From Anaeromassilibacillus sp001305115 (GTDB taxonomy: Bacteria > Bacillota > Clostridia > Oscillospirales > Acutalibacteraceae), in NCBI GenBank assembly GCA_042854365.1, contig AP031437.1:3162001-3226000 (forward strand): a DNA stretch of 64,000 bases, read 5' to 3'. The position numbers and the translations under genes were made by a program. Every line of letters begins with the position of its first letter. Position 1 is the stretch's first letter. Below are positions 31,431 to 40,460 of this stretch, in pieces. The notes below the pieces were generated by a model. It worked only from the letters and a program-made list of their open reading frames with translations. It had not been told where the DNA came from and did not search any database.

Positions 31431-31627
31431 GACAGGAAAGCGTGATCCGCTGTATTGGTTCCTATTCCGCACCATCGTTTCTTTCAACATAGCAGAACAG
31501 GAAATCTGGACCTTCTTTTTCCCTCTTCTATCCCGTATAAATCATTTTAAGATACTAAAAAGATAAAAAAATAATGGATAAGCTACTTCACCAGTAAATC
31601 CTCTCCCTATTCTGACTGTAGTAAGCC

Positions 31628-31672
31628 AAAAGAAGGCCCCACCACAGATCATCTGCGATGGAGCCTCTTTTT
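31628..31672. terminator. Terminator after the secreted-protein gene
   Basis: AAAAAGAGGCTCC and GGGGCCTTCTTTT on the minus strand with an inner GCAGAT/ATCTGT helix, T-rich on both sides. Confidence 0.75.
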
Positions 31673-31698
31673 GTACAGGGGTACGTTTTTTAAGATTT

Positions 31699-32211
31699 TT
31701 ATGCGATGTCTACCACAGAGATGCCGTATGTGAGTGTACCGGTATAATTGCCAGGCTTTACATTGAAGGCAATGACCGGCTTCACAGTGTAAGTTTCTTT
31801 GCCATCGCCAGTAAAGGAAACAATCTCCTGGCCATTCATCTGATCCTTTTCGCCGGTCGTCTCAAGGGTTCGACCGTCCGGTGTGACAATCTGATAGCGC
31901 ATGGTGCCACGAGTCTCCGGATCTTCCAGAACCATCTGGTTGCGATAATAGTCCGTGCCGGCGATCGTGACGGAAATTTTCTGATCTTCGCCGAGGTCCT
32001 GTACATCCTCCGCAAGCACTTCCACATCCGTGCCTTCCTGTTCCATGGTCACATGAGCGGGAATCGTAATGGTATAGCTCGGGTCATTGCGCAGAGTAAA
32101 CTGGAATTCCGTAGAAGCGCTGTCCTTTACAGTCTCTTCTGTGGCAAATGCAGTCGCCGTCGTTCCAACACAGATGGCCACCGCCAATAAAAAAGCAGCT
32201 GTTCTTTTCAT
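31699..32211 (-). CDS. Exported beta-sandwich protein of unknown function
   Basis: 170 residues from ATG 32211 (AGGAGG upstream). Signal peptide KRTAAFLLAVAICVGTTATA, cleavage after AFA. The mature part (FQFTLRNDPSYTITIPAHVTM, DYYRNQMVLEDPETRGTMRY, FNVKPGNYTGTLTYGISV) has the alternating pattern of a single beta-sandwich like WxL-associated or pilin-like exported proteins. No sorting signal. Monocistronic, with own terminator. Long structured leader upstream. Confidence 0.75.
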   Translation of the reverse strand: MKRTAAFLLAVAICVGTTATAFATEETVKDSASTEFQFTLRNDPSYTITIPAHVTMEQEGTDVEVLAEDVQDLGEDQKISVTIAGTDYYRNQMVLEDPETRGTMRYQIVTPDGRTLETTGEKDQMNGQEIVSFTGDGKETYTVKPVIAFNVKPGNYTGTLTYGISVVDIA

Positions 32212-32319
32212 TCCTGAAATTCCTCCTAAAGGCCGCGCAGGGCGCGCTAGATTTGTCTTTATCATACCGAATCGGACAGGCCCCGTGGTTCAGAAGGCTT
32301 TAATTTTCTGTAAAATCTA

Positions 32320-32465
32320 TGTTATTCATTCTGTTCTGGGCTCATTCGCCCAGCCCACACAAGCACCTTCGTGTTTCTGTCCACTTGCGGGCTAGAAGAG
32401 ATCGGTCTAAATCGACTTTACTCAAGCTGGACAAGCACTTTGTGTGTCCAGGCAGCCCCCTTTTT
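32320..32465 (-). other. Structured leader region upstream of the exported-protein gene
   Basis: Minus strand carries two hairpins: CTGGACA...TGTCCAG and AGCCCGCAAG...CTTGTGTGGGCT, separated by an unpaired ATCTCTTC segment, 110-250 bases before the start codon. It matches no riboswitch class that I recognise. Confidence 0.35.
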
Positions 32466-32948
32466 CATACAACCCCCTTTCAACCTATAGGCGCAAGGCC
32501 GGATGTCTCCATATCCTTTGGTAGACTTCTCCCTTTTGTTACAATATGATTCAACCCTCCTATTTAATAGTTCATGTTGTATTTTAGGCATTATAAACTC
32601 TTATGATCACACTTGAAACCCATACATTTTTATATTCTTTCTATCGAAACAAATCGATAGCTGATGAATATGCGTCCAAAATTCAATTGTTTTATTAGGG
32701 AAATCCTATGTAAGAGCGCATATTTGTGGAAATTCCGGAGTCTGATACAGGAATCCTTAACAGAAAGGGCCGAGGTTGGCCAGGCTTCCATAGGGTGGAA
32801 ACCGCCTGTGTTTGGATTTCACGGAACAATCTTTTCAAATACCAAATGTAATCAGTCATGTCTGCCTAAAAATTTTTGAATTCCGAGAGTACGGAGGCAG
32901 CTGTCATGACACGTACTGTCATTTTTTCTACACAACTTTGCAAAATAC
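32466..32948. other. Intergenic region
   Basis: Low-G+C to mixed DNA between the leader and the glyoxalase terminator. Plus-strand frames run into the antisense of the glyoxalase gene and are not credible. Confidence 0.4.
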
Positions 32949-32998
32949 AAAAGGACGCCCCGTTTCCGGCCAATGTGCCGGTTGCTGGGCGTCCTTTT
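32949..32998. terminator. Terminator after the glyoxalase gene
   Basis: AAAAGGACGCCC pairs with GGGCGTCCTTTT, with an inner CCGGC...GCCGG helix. Confidence 0.88.
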
Positions 32999-33096
32999 CG
33001 AGTTCTTCTTGTTATGTGTTTGGGCGGCTTCTTTGTCAACCGAAAGTCCCCCGCTTTTTCTTCCATGGGAAGAGCGCTCTTAGACGATTACACAAA

Positions 33097-33501
33097 TCAT
33101 TCCGGGAGTTTTGTGATCTCCACACGGTTCCCATCGGGGTCCAGGATACACGCCTCATAATACCCGTCGCCGGTCTGATGTGGCTCCAGCAGTACCTTCC
33201 GCCCTTCTTCATGAGCGCGCTTGGCCAGAGCATCCACCTCATCCTTTCCACCCACTGCAAATGCAATGTGGGTCAAGCCCAACGCTTCCTGCCCGGGTTT
33301 ATACGCGCTCTCCGGGATAGTGGGCATCTCCATCAGCTCCAACCGGCTTCCATCTCCAAAGGTCAGGAAATACGACTCGAAATTCGCATGAAACTCGGAT
33401 TTACTTTGATATTTTGCCCCTGCTTTTCCATCAAAATAGGAACAATAAAAGTCCTTCATCCCTTCCAAGTTTCTTGTCCAGATGGCTACATGTTCCAACA
33501 T
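33097..33501 (-). CDS. VOC/glyoxalase family protein
   Basis: 134 residues with the paired beta-alpha-beta modules: HVAIWTRNLEGMKDFYCSYF and LTHIAFAVGGKDEVDALAKR, ending ACILDPDGNRVEITKLPE. Candidate metal ligands are His in LEHVAI, Glu in RLELME, His in THIAF and Glu in VEITK, the lactoylglutathione lyase-like set. Substrate not predictable; annotated relatives are called glyoxalase or bleomycin-resistance-like. AGGAGG upstream. Monocistronic and divergent from the AraC gene. Confidence 0.9.
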   Translation of the reverse strand: MLEHVAIWTRNLEGMKDFYCSYFDGKAGAKYQSKSEFHANFESYFLTFGDGSRLELMEMPTIPESAYKPGQEALGLTHIAFAVGGKDEVDALAKRAHEEGRKVLLEPHQTGDGYYEACILDPDGNRVEITKLPE

Positions 33502-33708
33502 GGGGGTTCCTCCTTTACAATGTGCATCGATTTCAATGCTGGTTTAGGCGACTCTATAGCTGCGCCACCCAGCGTCAATTTGTAGGCCTCTTTCATTCTA
33601 TGGGCTTTGCTCTATTGATAGTATAGCGCAAAAAGGCCCTTGTTTCTTTTCAAAAAGCGCCATATACTATAACAAAAACGACCGATCAGAAAGGAGGAAA
33701 ACGATTCT

Positions 33709-34608
33709 ATGCCGGTTGCAAAATGTCCACTCAAGATAGAAGATAACCGCATGGAGCGCCAACCGTTGCGTGACTCTCTATTTGCCTGTTGTGCTTATCA
33801 TGGAGATGTGCACGATTACATAGGCGCTCAGATTCCACCGCACTGGCACCATGAATGGGAAATCTTCATGCTTGATGAGGGAGAAATTGAGGCCGCCGTC
33901 TCTGAGACGCAGTTCTCTTTGCAGGCTGGACAGGGAATTTTCATCAACGCGGACAAGCTTCACCGAATCCGCTGCTTGACCGAAAAACCCTGTCGGTATC
34001 ATTCGATGGTCTTTGACCCTTCCATCATTTCCGGGGCAGTCGGAAGCGCCTTTGACATCAAGTACACGCGTCCTTTTCTCGAGAATGGTCCACCGGCCCT
34101 CGTGCTTTTGCCCGAGGAACCCTGGCAAAAGGGGGTATTCGACGCCTTTGAAGAGGCTTTTTACGCCTGTTCGGACGAACCCTACGCCTTTGAATTTACG
34201 GTTCGGCATGCGCTTTCGCAAATTCTTATACGGATTCAGCAGCATACGGGAGAAATAGTTGCCACTAGGCCGCCAGCGTTGCGCGAGGAACGTTTAAAAC
34301 AGATGATCGTCTGGTTGGATAGTCACTATATGCAGCCCTTCACCCTGCGCGCACTGGCCCAGGCAGTCCACTTTTCTCCACGCGAATGTGAACGCACCTT
34401 TGAGCAGCTCCTCCACACTACGCCGCAGAAATACCTTTTGCGGCGGCGTATCCTGGCTGCAATGAGCCTCCTTGCACACCAGAATCTCCCCGTGATAGAA
34501 GTTGCCGCCTGTTGTGGGTTCTCCAACCACAGCTACTTTTCTAAACAATTCCGTGCTGCAACTGGTTATACCCCGCGGGAATATCGTTCCAAATGCCAAA
34601 AGGTATAG
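33709..34608 (+). CDS. AraC family regulator with cupin sensor domain
   Basis: 299 residues. The N-terminal cupin domain has PPHWHHEWEIFMLDEGEIEA and LQAGQGIFINADKLHRI. Two C-terminal helix-turn-helix motifs lie at about 200-295: FTLRALAQAVHFSPRECERTFEQ and LPVIEVAACCGFSNHSYFSK, ending YTPREYRSK. AraC proteins of this type sense sugars or small ligands. AAAGGAGG upstream. No target operon is adjacent except the divergent glyoxalase. Its 3' end abuts the 158-bp array. Confidence 0.92.
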   Translation: MPVAKCPLKIEDNRMERQPLRDSLFACCAYHGDVHDYIGAQIPPHWHHEWEIFMLDEGEIEAAVSETQFSLQAGQGIFINADKLHRIRCLTEKPCRYHSMVFDPSIISGAVGSAFDIKYTRPFLENGPPALVLLPEEPWQKGVFDAFEEAFYACSDEPYAFEFTVRHALSQILIRIQQHTGEIVATRPPALREERLKQMIVWLDSHYMQPFTLRALAQAVHFSPRECERTFEQLLHTTPQKYLLRRRILAAMSLLAHQNLPVIEVAACCGFSNHSYFSKQFRAATGYTPREYRSKCQKV

Positions 34609-34702
34609 AATCAAAACCATTGTAGGGCATGCAAGGCCGTTCTTCTGATTCCGGACTTAAATGCTATAGGGGGCAAACCGGTTTGGCCCGTTCGTAGCGA
34701 GT

Positions 34703-35805
34703 ATTCCCTTTGCGTTTTCCACAAACAGGCCAAAATAGTGAAAGACAGGTTCCTGCACCCGGTCCGATTGCAACCGCCCAGGCATACAAAAAGGCTGCTG
34801 GAACAACCGCCCACAGCAGCCTGATTCCTTCCACGTTATTTCCCTTGCACGACCATAATCTTCTCTTTGCGTTTTCCACAAACAGGCCAAAAATAGCGGA
34901 AAACAGGTTTCTGCGCTCAGTCCGATTGCAACCGTCCAGGCATACAAAAAGGCTGCTGGAATAACCGTCCATAGCAGCCCGATTCCTTCCACGTTATTTC
35001 CCTTGCACGACCATAGTCTTCCCTTTGCATTTTCCACAAACAGGCCAAAAATAGTGGAAAACAGGTTTCTGCGCCCGGTCCGATTGCAACCGTCCAGGCA
35101 TACAAAAAGGCTGCTGGAACAACCGCCCACAGCTGCCTGATTCCTTCCGCGCTATTTCCCTTGCACGACCATAGTCTTCCCTTTACATTTTCCACAAACA
35201 GGCCAAAAATAGTGGAAAACAGGTTTCTGCGCCCAGGCCAATTGCAACCGCTCAGGCATACAAAAAGGCTGCTGGAATAACCGTCCATAGCAGCCCGATT
35301 CCTTCCACGTTATTTCCCTTGCACGACCATAGTCTTCCCTTTGCGTTTTCCACAAACAGGCCAAAAATAGCGGAAAACAGGTTTCTGCGCCCAGGCCAAT
35401 TGCAACCGCTCAGGCATACAAAAAGGCTGCTGGAATAACCATCCATAGCAGCCCGATTCCTTCCACGTTATTTCCCTTGCACGACCATAGTCTTCCCTTT
35501 GCATTTTCCACAGGCAGGCATAAAATAGTGGAAAACAGATTCCTGTGCCCAGGCCAATTGCAAGCACTCGGGCATACAAAAAGACCGCTGGAACAATCGC
35601 CCACAGCAGCCTGATTCCTTCCGCGCTATCTCCCTTGCACGACCATAGTCTTCCCTTTGCGTTTTCCACAGGCAGGCATAAAATAGTGGAAAACAGCTTC
35701 CTGTGCCCAGGCCAATTGCAACCGCTCGGGCATACAAAAAGGCTGCTGGAGCAATCGCCCACAGCAGCCTGATTCCTTCCGCGCAATTTCGATTTGCATG
35801 ACCAT
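34703..35805 (-). repeat. Tandem array of terminator-containing tails, seven units, period exactly 158 bp
   Basis: The marker AAGGCTGCTGG occurs at 34791, 34949, 35107, 35265, 35423, (AAGACCGCTGG) 35581 and 35739, spaced 158 bp. On the minus strand each unit carries the hairpin GGCTGCTG...CAGCAGCC followed by TTTTTGT, the terminator of the lipoprotein gene that ends at 35832, plus a second hairpin (TTTTCCAC...GTGGAAAA). Most units differ by a few substitutions and the spacing never changes. Long reading frames through the array reflect the repeats and are not genes. Confidence 0.92.
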
Positions 35806-35831
35806 TGCACTTGATAAACCTGTTTCTCCGA

Positions 35832-36404
35832 CTATGCTTTAAAGCCCTGGAACAGCTCTACAATTTCCTTCTTGTGCAACTCGTTCTTCTCGTTTGTCTG
35901 GGTGTCCCTGTAGATCATCATGTACTTGCCGCTCTCTGAGAGATAAGCATCCGTGACTTCCTGCCCGATGACGGTAAAGGAACCGTTCTGCTGGACGCTG
36001 TTGAGGACGGCCTGCGCCTCATCGCTCAAATTGTCTAGATCAAATTCGTACAATTCCACAGTGACGTTGTTGCTTCCCTCGTAGCTAAAGCGGTATTGCA
36101 CGCCCGATTTTGCACCGATGAAATCCGCCGCCATATCCACCGGGTCCCCGTCTACACCGCCGTTCTGTGCTAAAAATGTGCACAGGCCGGTCAGGCTGTC
36201 GTCCACATCCTTTTCCACTTCTTCCGGGTCCTTTGAGGGCGCTTGGCTCTCCTCTCCCGCCTGGGATTCTTCCCCTGGGGCCGAACTCAGGATTACATCC
36301 GAAGTCGTTCCGTCCGCGCCGGAAACCGTCCCCACATCCACCCCGCAGGCGGAAATACTGAGAAGGAACGCGGCAGCTGCGACAACTGCAAAAATCTTTT
36401 TCAT
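35832..36404 (-). CDS. Putative lipoprotein of unknown function
   Basis: 190 residues from ATG 36404 (AGGAGG ten bases upstream). Signal peptide KKIFAVVAAAAFLLSISAC with lipobox ISAC, then a Ser/Glu-rich linker (about 25-65) and a globular part with FIGAKSGVQYRFSYEGSNNV, VELYEFDLDNLSDEAQAVL and KYMMIYRDTQTNEK. The C-terminal pattern resembles small extracellular DUF-type domains of gut Clostridia. Membrane-anchored outside the cell. Followed by a terminator that heads the 158-bp array. Confidence 0.8.
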   Translation of the reverse strand: MKKIFAVVAAAAFLLSISACGVDVGTVSGADGTTSDVILSSAPGEESQAGEESQAPSKDPEEVEKDVDDSLTGLCTFLAQNGGVDGDPVDMAADFIGAKSGVQYRFSYEGSNNVTVELYEFDLDNLSDEAQAVLNSVQQNGSFTVIGQEVTDAYLSESGKYMMIYRDTQTNEKNELHKKEIVELFQGFKA

Positions 36405-36465
36405 CGTCAGTCGACCTCCTATACTGTGCGGCGCAACATGAGTTGCAAACGCCTCGCATTTAAAT

Positions 36466-36500
36466 AATACAAAACACCTATAGCGCAAGCTATAGGTGCT
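36466..36500 (-). terminator. Terminator of the tRNA operon
   Basis: Perfect CACCTATAGC-TTGC-GCTATAGGTG hairpin (36475-36498) followed on the minus strand by TTTTGTATT, just after tRNA-Val. Confidence 0.88.
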
Positions 36501-36507
36501 TCAAAAG

Positions 36508-36584
36508 TGGTGGACACAAGGGGACTCGAACCCATGACCTCTCGCGTGTGAGGCGAGCGCTCTAACCAGCTGAGCTATGCGTCC
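36508..36584 (-). tRNA. tRNA-Val (CAC)
   Basis: 77 bases with CCA. GGACGCATAGCTCAG, anticodon stem CTCGC/GCGAG with loop CTCACAC (CAC), T arm GGGTTCGAGTCC. All stems pair. Confidence 0.95.
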
Positions 36585-36618
36585 ATATCCCGCGCGCTTG
36601 CTCGGGAATATAAAAGAG

Positions 36619-36693
36619 TGGTGACCCGGACGAGATTCGAACTCGTGAAACCGCCGTGAAAGGGCGGTGTCTTAACCGCTTGACCACCGGGCC
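36619..36693 (-). tRNA. tRNA-Glu (TTC)
   Basis: 75 bases with CCA. GGCCCGGTGGTCAAG, anticodon stem CCGCC/GGCGG with loop CTTTCAC (TTC), T arm AGTTCGAATCT. Confidence 0.95.
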
Positions 36694-36696
36694 ATT

Positions 36697-36773
36697 TGGT
36701 AGCGGCAACTGGATTTGAACCAGTGACACTTCGGGTATGAACCGAATGCTCTAGCCAACTGAGCTATGCCGCC
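36697..36773 (-). tRNA. tRNA-Met (CAT)
   Basis: 77 bases with CCA. GGCGGCATAGCTCAG, anticodon stem TTCGG/CCGAA with loop TTCATAC (CAT), T arm GGTTCAAATCC. The first pair is G-U rather than the unpaired C1-A72 of an initiator, so it is the elongator type. First of three tRNAs in one minus-strand unit. Confidence 0.95.
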
Positions 36774-37236
36774 ATAAACGTCTCGCAAAACCAACAAACA
36801 GTCTATGCGAAGCGTTTATTATTATAATACAGCCTGTCCGGTTTTGTCAATAACCATTCGAAGAAAGTTTTCACTTTTTTTGAAATTTTTTAATTTCCGG
36901 GGAAAATGTGGGGAAACCCGGCGGTTTTGGCGTCTATATACAACCGTCAAAGAGGCGATATGGGCGTTAAAGGAGAGATATGAAAGATTTCTTAACCCAA
37001 AAAGTCGTGGGGCGCTTTTAATATCCATGTACCAACTCTGGCAAAAATTACTAGACGGTAGGTTTCCGCTGTTTCATCGCGTTTAGCAGAACTTTCATAC
37101 GACCGGTTTGTTTCTGCGCTTTTGCTTATTTTCTCCGCCTTCCAGGAGAAAAGCTTATGCACATAGCGCGCGGGTGTTGTGTTATCATAATAAGGCGTAT
37201 TATGTACGGAAATCCACATACAAAGGGTGTTTCGAA
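36774..37236. other. Intergenic region between tRNAs and lrgA
   Basis: 460 bp with the tRNA promoter side (minus) and the lrgA promoter side (plus). Short frames lack ribosome binding sites. No RNA or gene seen. Confidence 0.45.
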
Positions 37237-37608
37237 ATGCGAATCATTGCACAAATTGGTGTCGTTTTATTGGTATGCCTTCTGGGGGAAGCCATTGCGG
37301 CAGTTTTGCCGTTCCCATTTCCCGCCAGTGTGATCGGCATGGTTTTGCTGTTCCTCCTATTGGCCTGTGGGTGGTTAAAACCACATCACATACGGGAAAA
37401 GTCCAACTTCTTATTGTCGAACATGGCCTTCTTTTTTATTCCCGCCGGTGTGGGGCTTTTGAAATACCTGGATGTTTTAGCGGCAAATCTGATCCCCCTG
37501 TTGGTCATTTGCTTGGTTACAACCCCCTTGGTCTTCTTTGTGACCGGCTGGACTGTACAAGCGGTTATGAAATGGACCGCATCCAAGGAGGACAAGCCCG
37601 ATGTTTGA
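37237..37608 (+). CDS. lrgA: CidA/LrgA family membrane protein
   Basis: 123 residues from ATG 37237 (AAAGGGTG upstream). Four hydrophobic segments: IAQIGVVLLVCLLGEAIAAV, SVIGMVLLFLLLACGWL, LLSNMAFFFIPAGVGLL and LIPLLVICLVTTPLVFFVTG. The PFPFPASVIGM and FFFIPAGVG motifs are typical. Holin-like proteins that with LrgB affect murein hydrolase activity or export of pyruvate/acetate-related metabolites. The gene overlaps lrgB by 8 bp. No LytSR pair adjoins. Confidence 0.93.
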   Translation: MRIIAQIGVVLLVCLLGEAIAAVLPFPFPASVIGMVLLFLLLACGWLKPHHIREKSNFLLSNMAFFFIPAGVGLLKYLDVLAANLIPLLVICLVTTPLVFFVTGWTVQAVMKWTASKEDKPDV

Positions 37609-38281
37609 AGCTGTGATTCAATCCCCGTTGTTTGGTATTGTCCTTTCGGTCATGGCTTTTGAAGCCGGCATCTGGATACAGAAAAAGACCCGAAAAGCCA
37701 TCTGCAACCCCTTGGTAATTGCCATTATCCTCTGTATTGCGATTTTGGTGCTCTTTGATATTCCGCTGGAAGCCTATAATCTGGGCGGAGACATCATCAA
37801 TCTCTTCCTCGGCCCGGCGACGGCGGTGCTAGCCTTGAACATCTACAACCAGATGGATATTTTAAAAAAGCACTTCTGGCCCGTAGTTGCAGGCTGCACC
37901 GCCGGCAGCGTCACCAGCATCGGCAGTGTTTTCCTTCTGTGTAAGGCGTTCGGCCTCGACGAATCCATCACCAGGGCCCTGCTTCCCAAAAGCTGCACCA
38001 CCCCTATCGCCGTGGGAATTGCAGAAAGCCAGGGTGGCGTTGTGGCTATCGCCATGGTCGCTGTCCTACTCACCGGCTTGATCGGCGCAGTGGCTGCCCC
38101 GTTGTTCGCCAAATGGTTCCATATCAAAAGCCCTGTTGCACAAGGGCTGGCCACGGGCGCTTGCAGCCACGCCCTTGGAACCACAAAGGCGTTGGAAATG
38201 GGTGATGTACAAGGCGCAATGAGTGGGATTTCCATCGGCATTTGTGGGATTATTACCGTCGTCCTATCGCTGTTCCTATGA
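37601..38281 (+). CDS. lrgB: LrgB family membrane protein
   Basis: 226 residues with about seven transmembrane segments. Family blocks: NPLVIAIILCIAIL, FLGPATAVLALNIYNQ, RALLPKSCTTPIAVGIAESQGG and the C-terminal GLATGACSHALGTTKALEMGDVQGAMSGI. Partner of LrgA in the same membrane system, translated with it through the 8-bp overlap. Complete. Followed by the 140-bp inverted-repeat element. Confidence 0.95.
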   Translation: MFEAVIQSPLFGIVLSVMAFEAGIWIQKKTRKAICNPLVIAIILCIAILVLFDIPLEAYNLGGDIINLFLGPATAVLALNIYNQMDILKKHFWPVVAGCTAGSVTSIGSVFLLCKAFGLDESITRALLPKSCTTPIAVGIAESQGGVVAIAMVAVLLTGLIGAVAAPLFAKWFHIKSPVAQGLATGACSHALGTTKALEMGDVQGAMSGISIGICGIITVVLSLFL

Positions 38282-38323
38282 GCGAGGTATGGTTGTATTC
38301 GGTTGAAGTTTATAATGAGAACA

Positions 38324-38466
38324 TAAAAGAGGGTGTCCCAAAAGTCATGAAAGGATGGAAGGCTCCCCTCGTTTTTTAGAAACGCAGATATTTTTCCAAA
38401 CAGAAAGAGGATGCCCCTTTTCTATGAATCGAACAATTCGTAGTTCGGGGACACCCTCTTTCTTTA
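38324..38466. mobile_element. Candidate 140-bp MITE with 13-bp terminal inverted repeats
   Basis: AAGAGGGTGTCCC at the left end (about 38327-38339) and GGGACACCCTCTT at the right (about 38449-38461), flanking about 110 bp without a gene. The ends resemble those of IS elements starting GAGGGTGTCCCAAAA. It could alternatively act as a long-loop terminator for lrgAB. No clear target duplication. Confidence 0.5.
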
Positions 38467-38580
38467 TAAAAGTATGCCTATTTTTAATGTCTATAAAAAT
38501 GTATTAACAATAGGAATACACTACGATTATTCCACTGTTGTCTAATCGCTGTCATTCCTTTTGCAATTATTTATTCGCAT

Positions 38581-38637
38581 ATTAGCAATAGAGATCCCCT
38601 ACCTTCTGCGGCGATTGTCCCTATTAAAATATTCATT
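38581..38637 (+). repeat. Dispersed palindromic 65-bp repeat, copy 2 (diverged)
   Basis: ATTAGCAATAGAGATCCCCT ... GCGGCGATTGTCCCTATTAA AATATTCAT. Most diverged copy of the family. Confidence 0.6.
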
Positions 38638-38748
38638 ATGAAAATTGTAGAAAAAACAACCGGAAAATTTTCTATTAGATAGGTACTATTACATATTTAA
38701 TCATTTTATTTCTATTCAGAATATTTATCCGACAAAAATTGAAAAAAT

Positions 38749-38781
38749 AAAATCCGAGGTATGAGTCATACCCCGGATTTT
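38749..38781 (-). terminator. Terminator after guaB
   Basis: AAAATCCGAGGTATGA / TCATACCCCGGATTTT hairpin. Confidence 0.85.
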
Positions 38782-38843
38782 CCATTTTACAAGGCTATCT
38801 GTATACAGTTTTCTGGAATCCTAAAACTCCCAATAAAGGCGTA

Positions 38844-40331
38844 TTAAACGCTGAGCGAATAGTTCGGGGATTCCTTTGTGATCTGAATATCGTGTGGATG
38901 GCTTTCCTTCAGGCCAGCGCCGGTGATCCGGATAAACTGCGCCTTCTCATGCAGCTCTGCAATATTGGCGCAACCGGTATAACCCATTCCTGCACGCAGG
39001 CCGCCCATCATCTGATAGATGGTGTCGGACAGCGGCCCCTTGTACGGGACACGGCCCTCGACGCCCTCGGGAACCAGCTTCTTGTTGTCCGACTGGAAGT
39101 ACCGGTCGGAGCTTCCGCCGTCCTTCTTCCCCATGGCCGCCAAACTTCCCATGCCGCGATACACTTTGAACTGACGCCCCTGGAAGAGCTCTGTCTCTCC
39201 GGGGGATTCCTTGCAGCCCGCAACCATCGAGCCAACCATGACCACGTTTGCGCCCGCTGCCAGCGCCTTTACGATGTCGCCCGAATATTTGATACCGCCG
39301 TCTGCAATAATCGGGATGCCATGTTTTGCCGCCACACAAGCCGCGTCGTAGATCGCCGTGATCTGCGGCACGCCGATGCCCGCTACAATACGGGTGGTGC
39401 AGATAGAACCCGGCCCGATGCCAACCTTTACGCAGTCCGCACCCGCGTCGATCAATGCCTCCGCACCCGCTGCGGTTGCGATATTGCCTGCAATCAGCGG
39501 GAGGTCCGGATAAGCCTTCTTGACCTTGCGTACTGCCTCCAATACACCGCTGTTGTGACCGTGCGCCGAGTCAAGCGCAACCACATCGACCTGCGCCTTG
39601 ACCAGTTCTGCCACGCGCTCCAGCACGTCCGGGGTCGCGCCGATGGCCGCGCCGCACAAAAGACGGCCCGCCGCGTCCCTCGCGGAATTCGGATACTGTA
39701 CGGATTTCTCAATATCCTTGATCGTGATAAGCCCCTTCAAATAACCATTCTCGTCCACAATGGGGAGCTTTTCGATGCGGTGTTTGCGGAGGATCTCCTG
39801 GGCTTGCTTGAGGGTGGTCCCAACCGGAGCGGTCACCAGGTGGTCCTTTGTCATAACCGCAGAGATCTTCTGATCGAAGTCCTCCTCCGTCATAAACCGC
39901 AAGTCGCGGTTGGTAATGATTCCGACCAACTTTCCGCCCTCGCAGATCGGAACGCCGGAAATTTTGTAGCGCGCCATGATGTCATTGGCATCATGGACAA
40001 AGTGGTCCGGAGAGAGGAAGAACGGATTTACGATGACGCCATTTTCAGAGCGCTTGACTCTGTCCACTTCATCGGCCTGCTTTTCAATAGACATATTCTT
40101 GTGGATGATCCCAACGCCGCCTTCGCGGGCGATCGCAATCGCCATATCCGTCTCGGTGACGGTATCCATCGCCGCGGTCATCAACGGCGTATTCAGGCGA
40201 ATGGTCTTGGTCAGTTGGGTGGAGACATCCACCTCCTTTGGCAGCACATGGGACTCCGCCGGGACCAGCAGGACATCGTCGAATGTCAACCCCTCTTTGA
40301 CAAACTTGCTAGAAAATTCCGTGTTTAACAT
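38844..40331 (-). CDS. guaB: IMP dehydrogenase
   Basis: 495 residues; NAD-dependent oxidation of IMP to XMP, the committed step of GTP synthesis, in the cytoplasm. Barrel start LTFDDVLLVPAESHVLP; a CBS pair at about 95-215; substrate loop GIGPGSICTTR with catalytic Cys311; ADGGIKYSGDIVKALAAGA; flap motif FKVYRGMGSL and the later YQMMGGLRAGMGYTGC. GGGAGG upstream of the ATG. Single gene with a terminator. No purine riboswitch is visible in its short leader. Confidence 0.97.
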   Translation of the reverse strand: MLNTEFSSKFVKEGLTFDDVLLVPAESHVLPKEVDVSTQLTKTIRLNTPLMTAAMDTVTETDMAIAIAREGGVGIIHKNMSIEKQADEVDRVKRSENGVIVNPFFLSPDHFVHDANDIMARYKISGVPICEGGKLVGIITNRDLRFMTEEDFDQKISAVMTKDHLVTAPVGTTLKQAQEILRKHRIEKLPIVDENGYLKGLITIKDIEKSVQYPNSARDAAGRLLCGAAIGATPDVLERVAELVKAQVDVVALDSAHGHNSGVLEAVRKVKKAYPDLPLIAGNIATAAGAEALIDAGADCVKVGIGPGSICTTRIVAGIGVPQITAIYDAACVAAKHGIPIIADGGIKYSGDIVKALAAGANVVMVGSMVAGCKESPGETELFQGRQFKVYRGMGSLAAMGKKDGGSSDRYFQSDNKKLVPEGVEGRVPYKGPLSDTIYQMMGGLRAGMGYTGCANIAELHEKAQFIRITGAGLKESHPHDIQITKESPNYSLSV

Positions 40332-40460
40332 GTTTTGCCTCCCTTTTCTTCTCTCTTTTTTGACCTTTTTCGCACAATATTATAGTGTTTTATTATACCA
40401 TTGGAGACAACTTTTTGCAACCAAAAATGGGTCCTAATCCTCTCGAAAAGAACAGGATTT

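Noticed and set aside
30036..31492. Plus- and minus-strand frames of 60-230 codons in the 128-bp array
   Set aside because: Product of the repeats; frame changes every unit because 128 is not divisible by three.
32812..33585. 257-codon plus-strand frame
   Set aside because: Antisense of the glyoxalase gene and its terminator.
34657..35810. Several minus-strand frames of 60-166 codons
   Set aside because: They run through the 158-bp array and exist only because the unit lacks stops; no starts with ribosome binding sites.
38892..40328. Long plus-strand reading frame of 478 codons
   Set aside because: It is the exact antisense of guaB, has no family pattern and no ribosome binding site.
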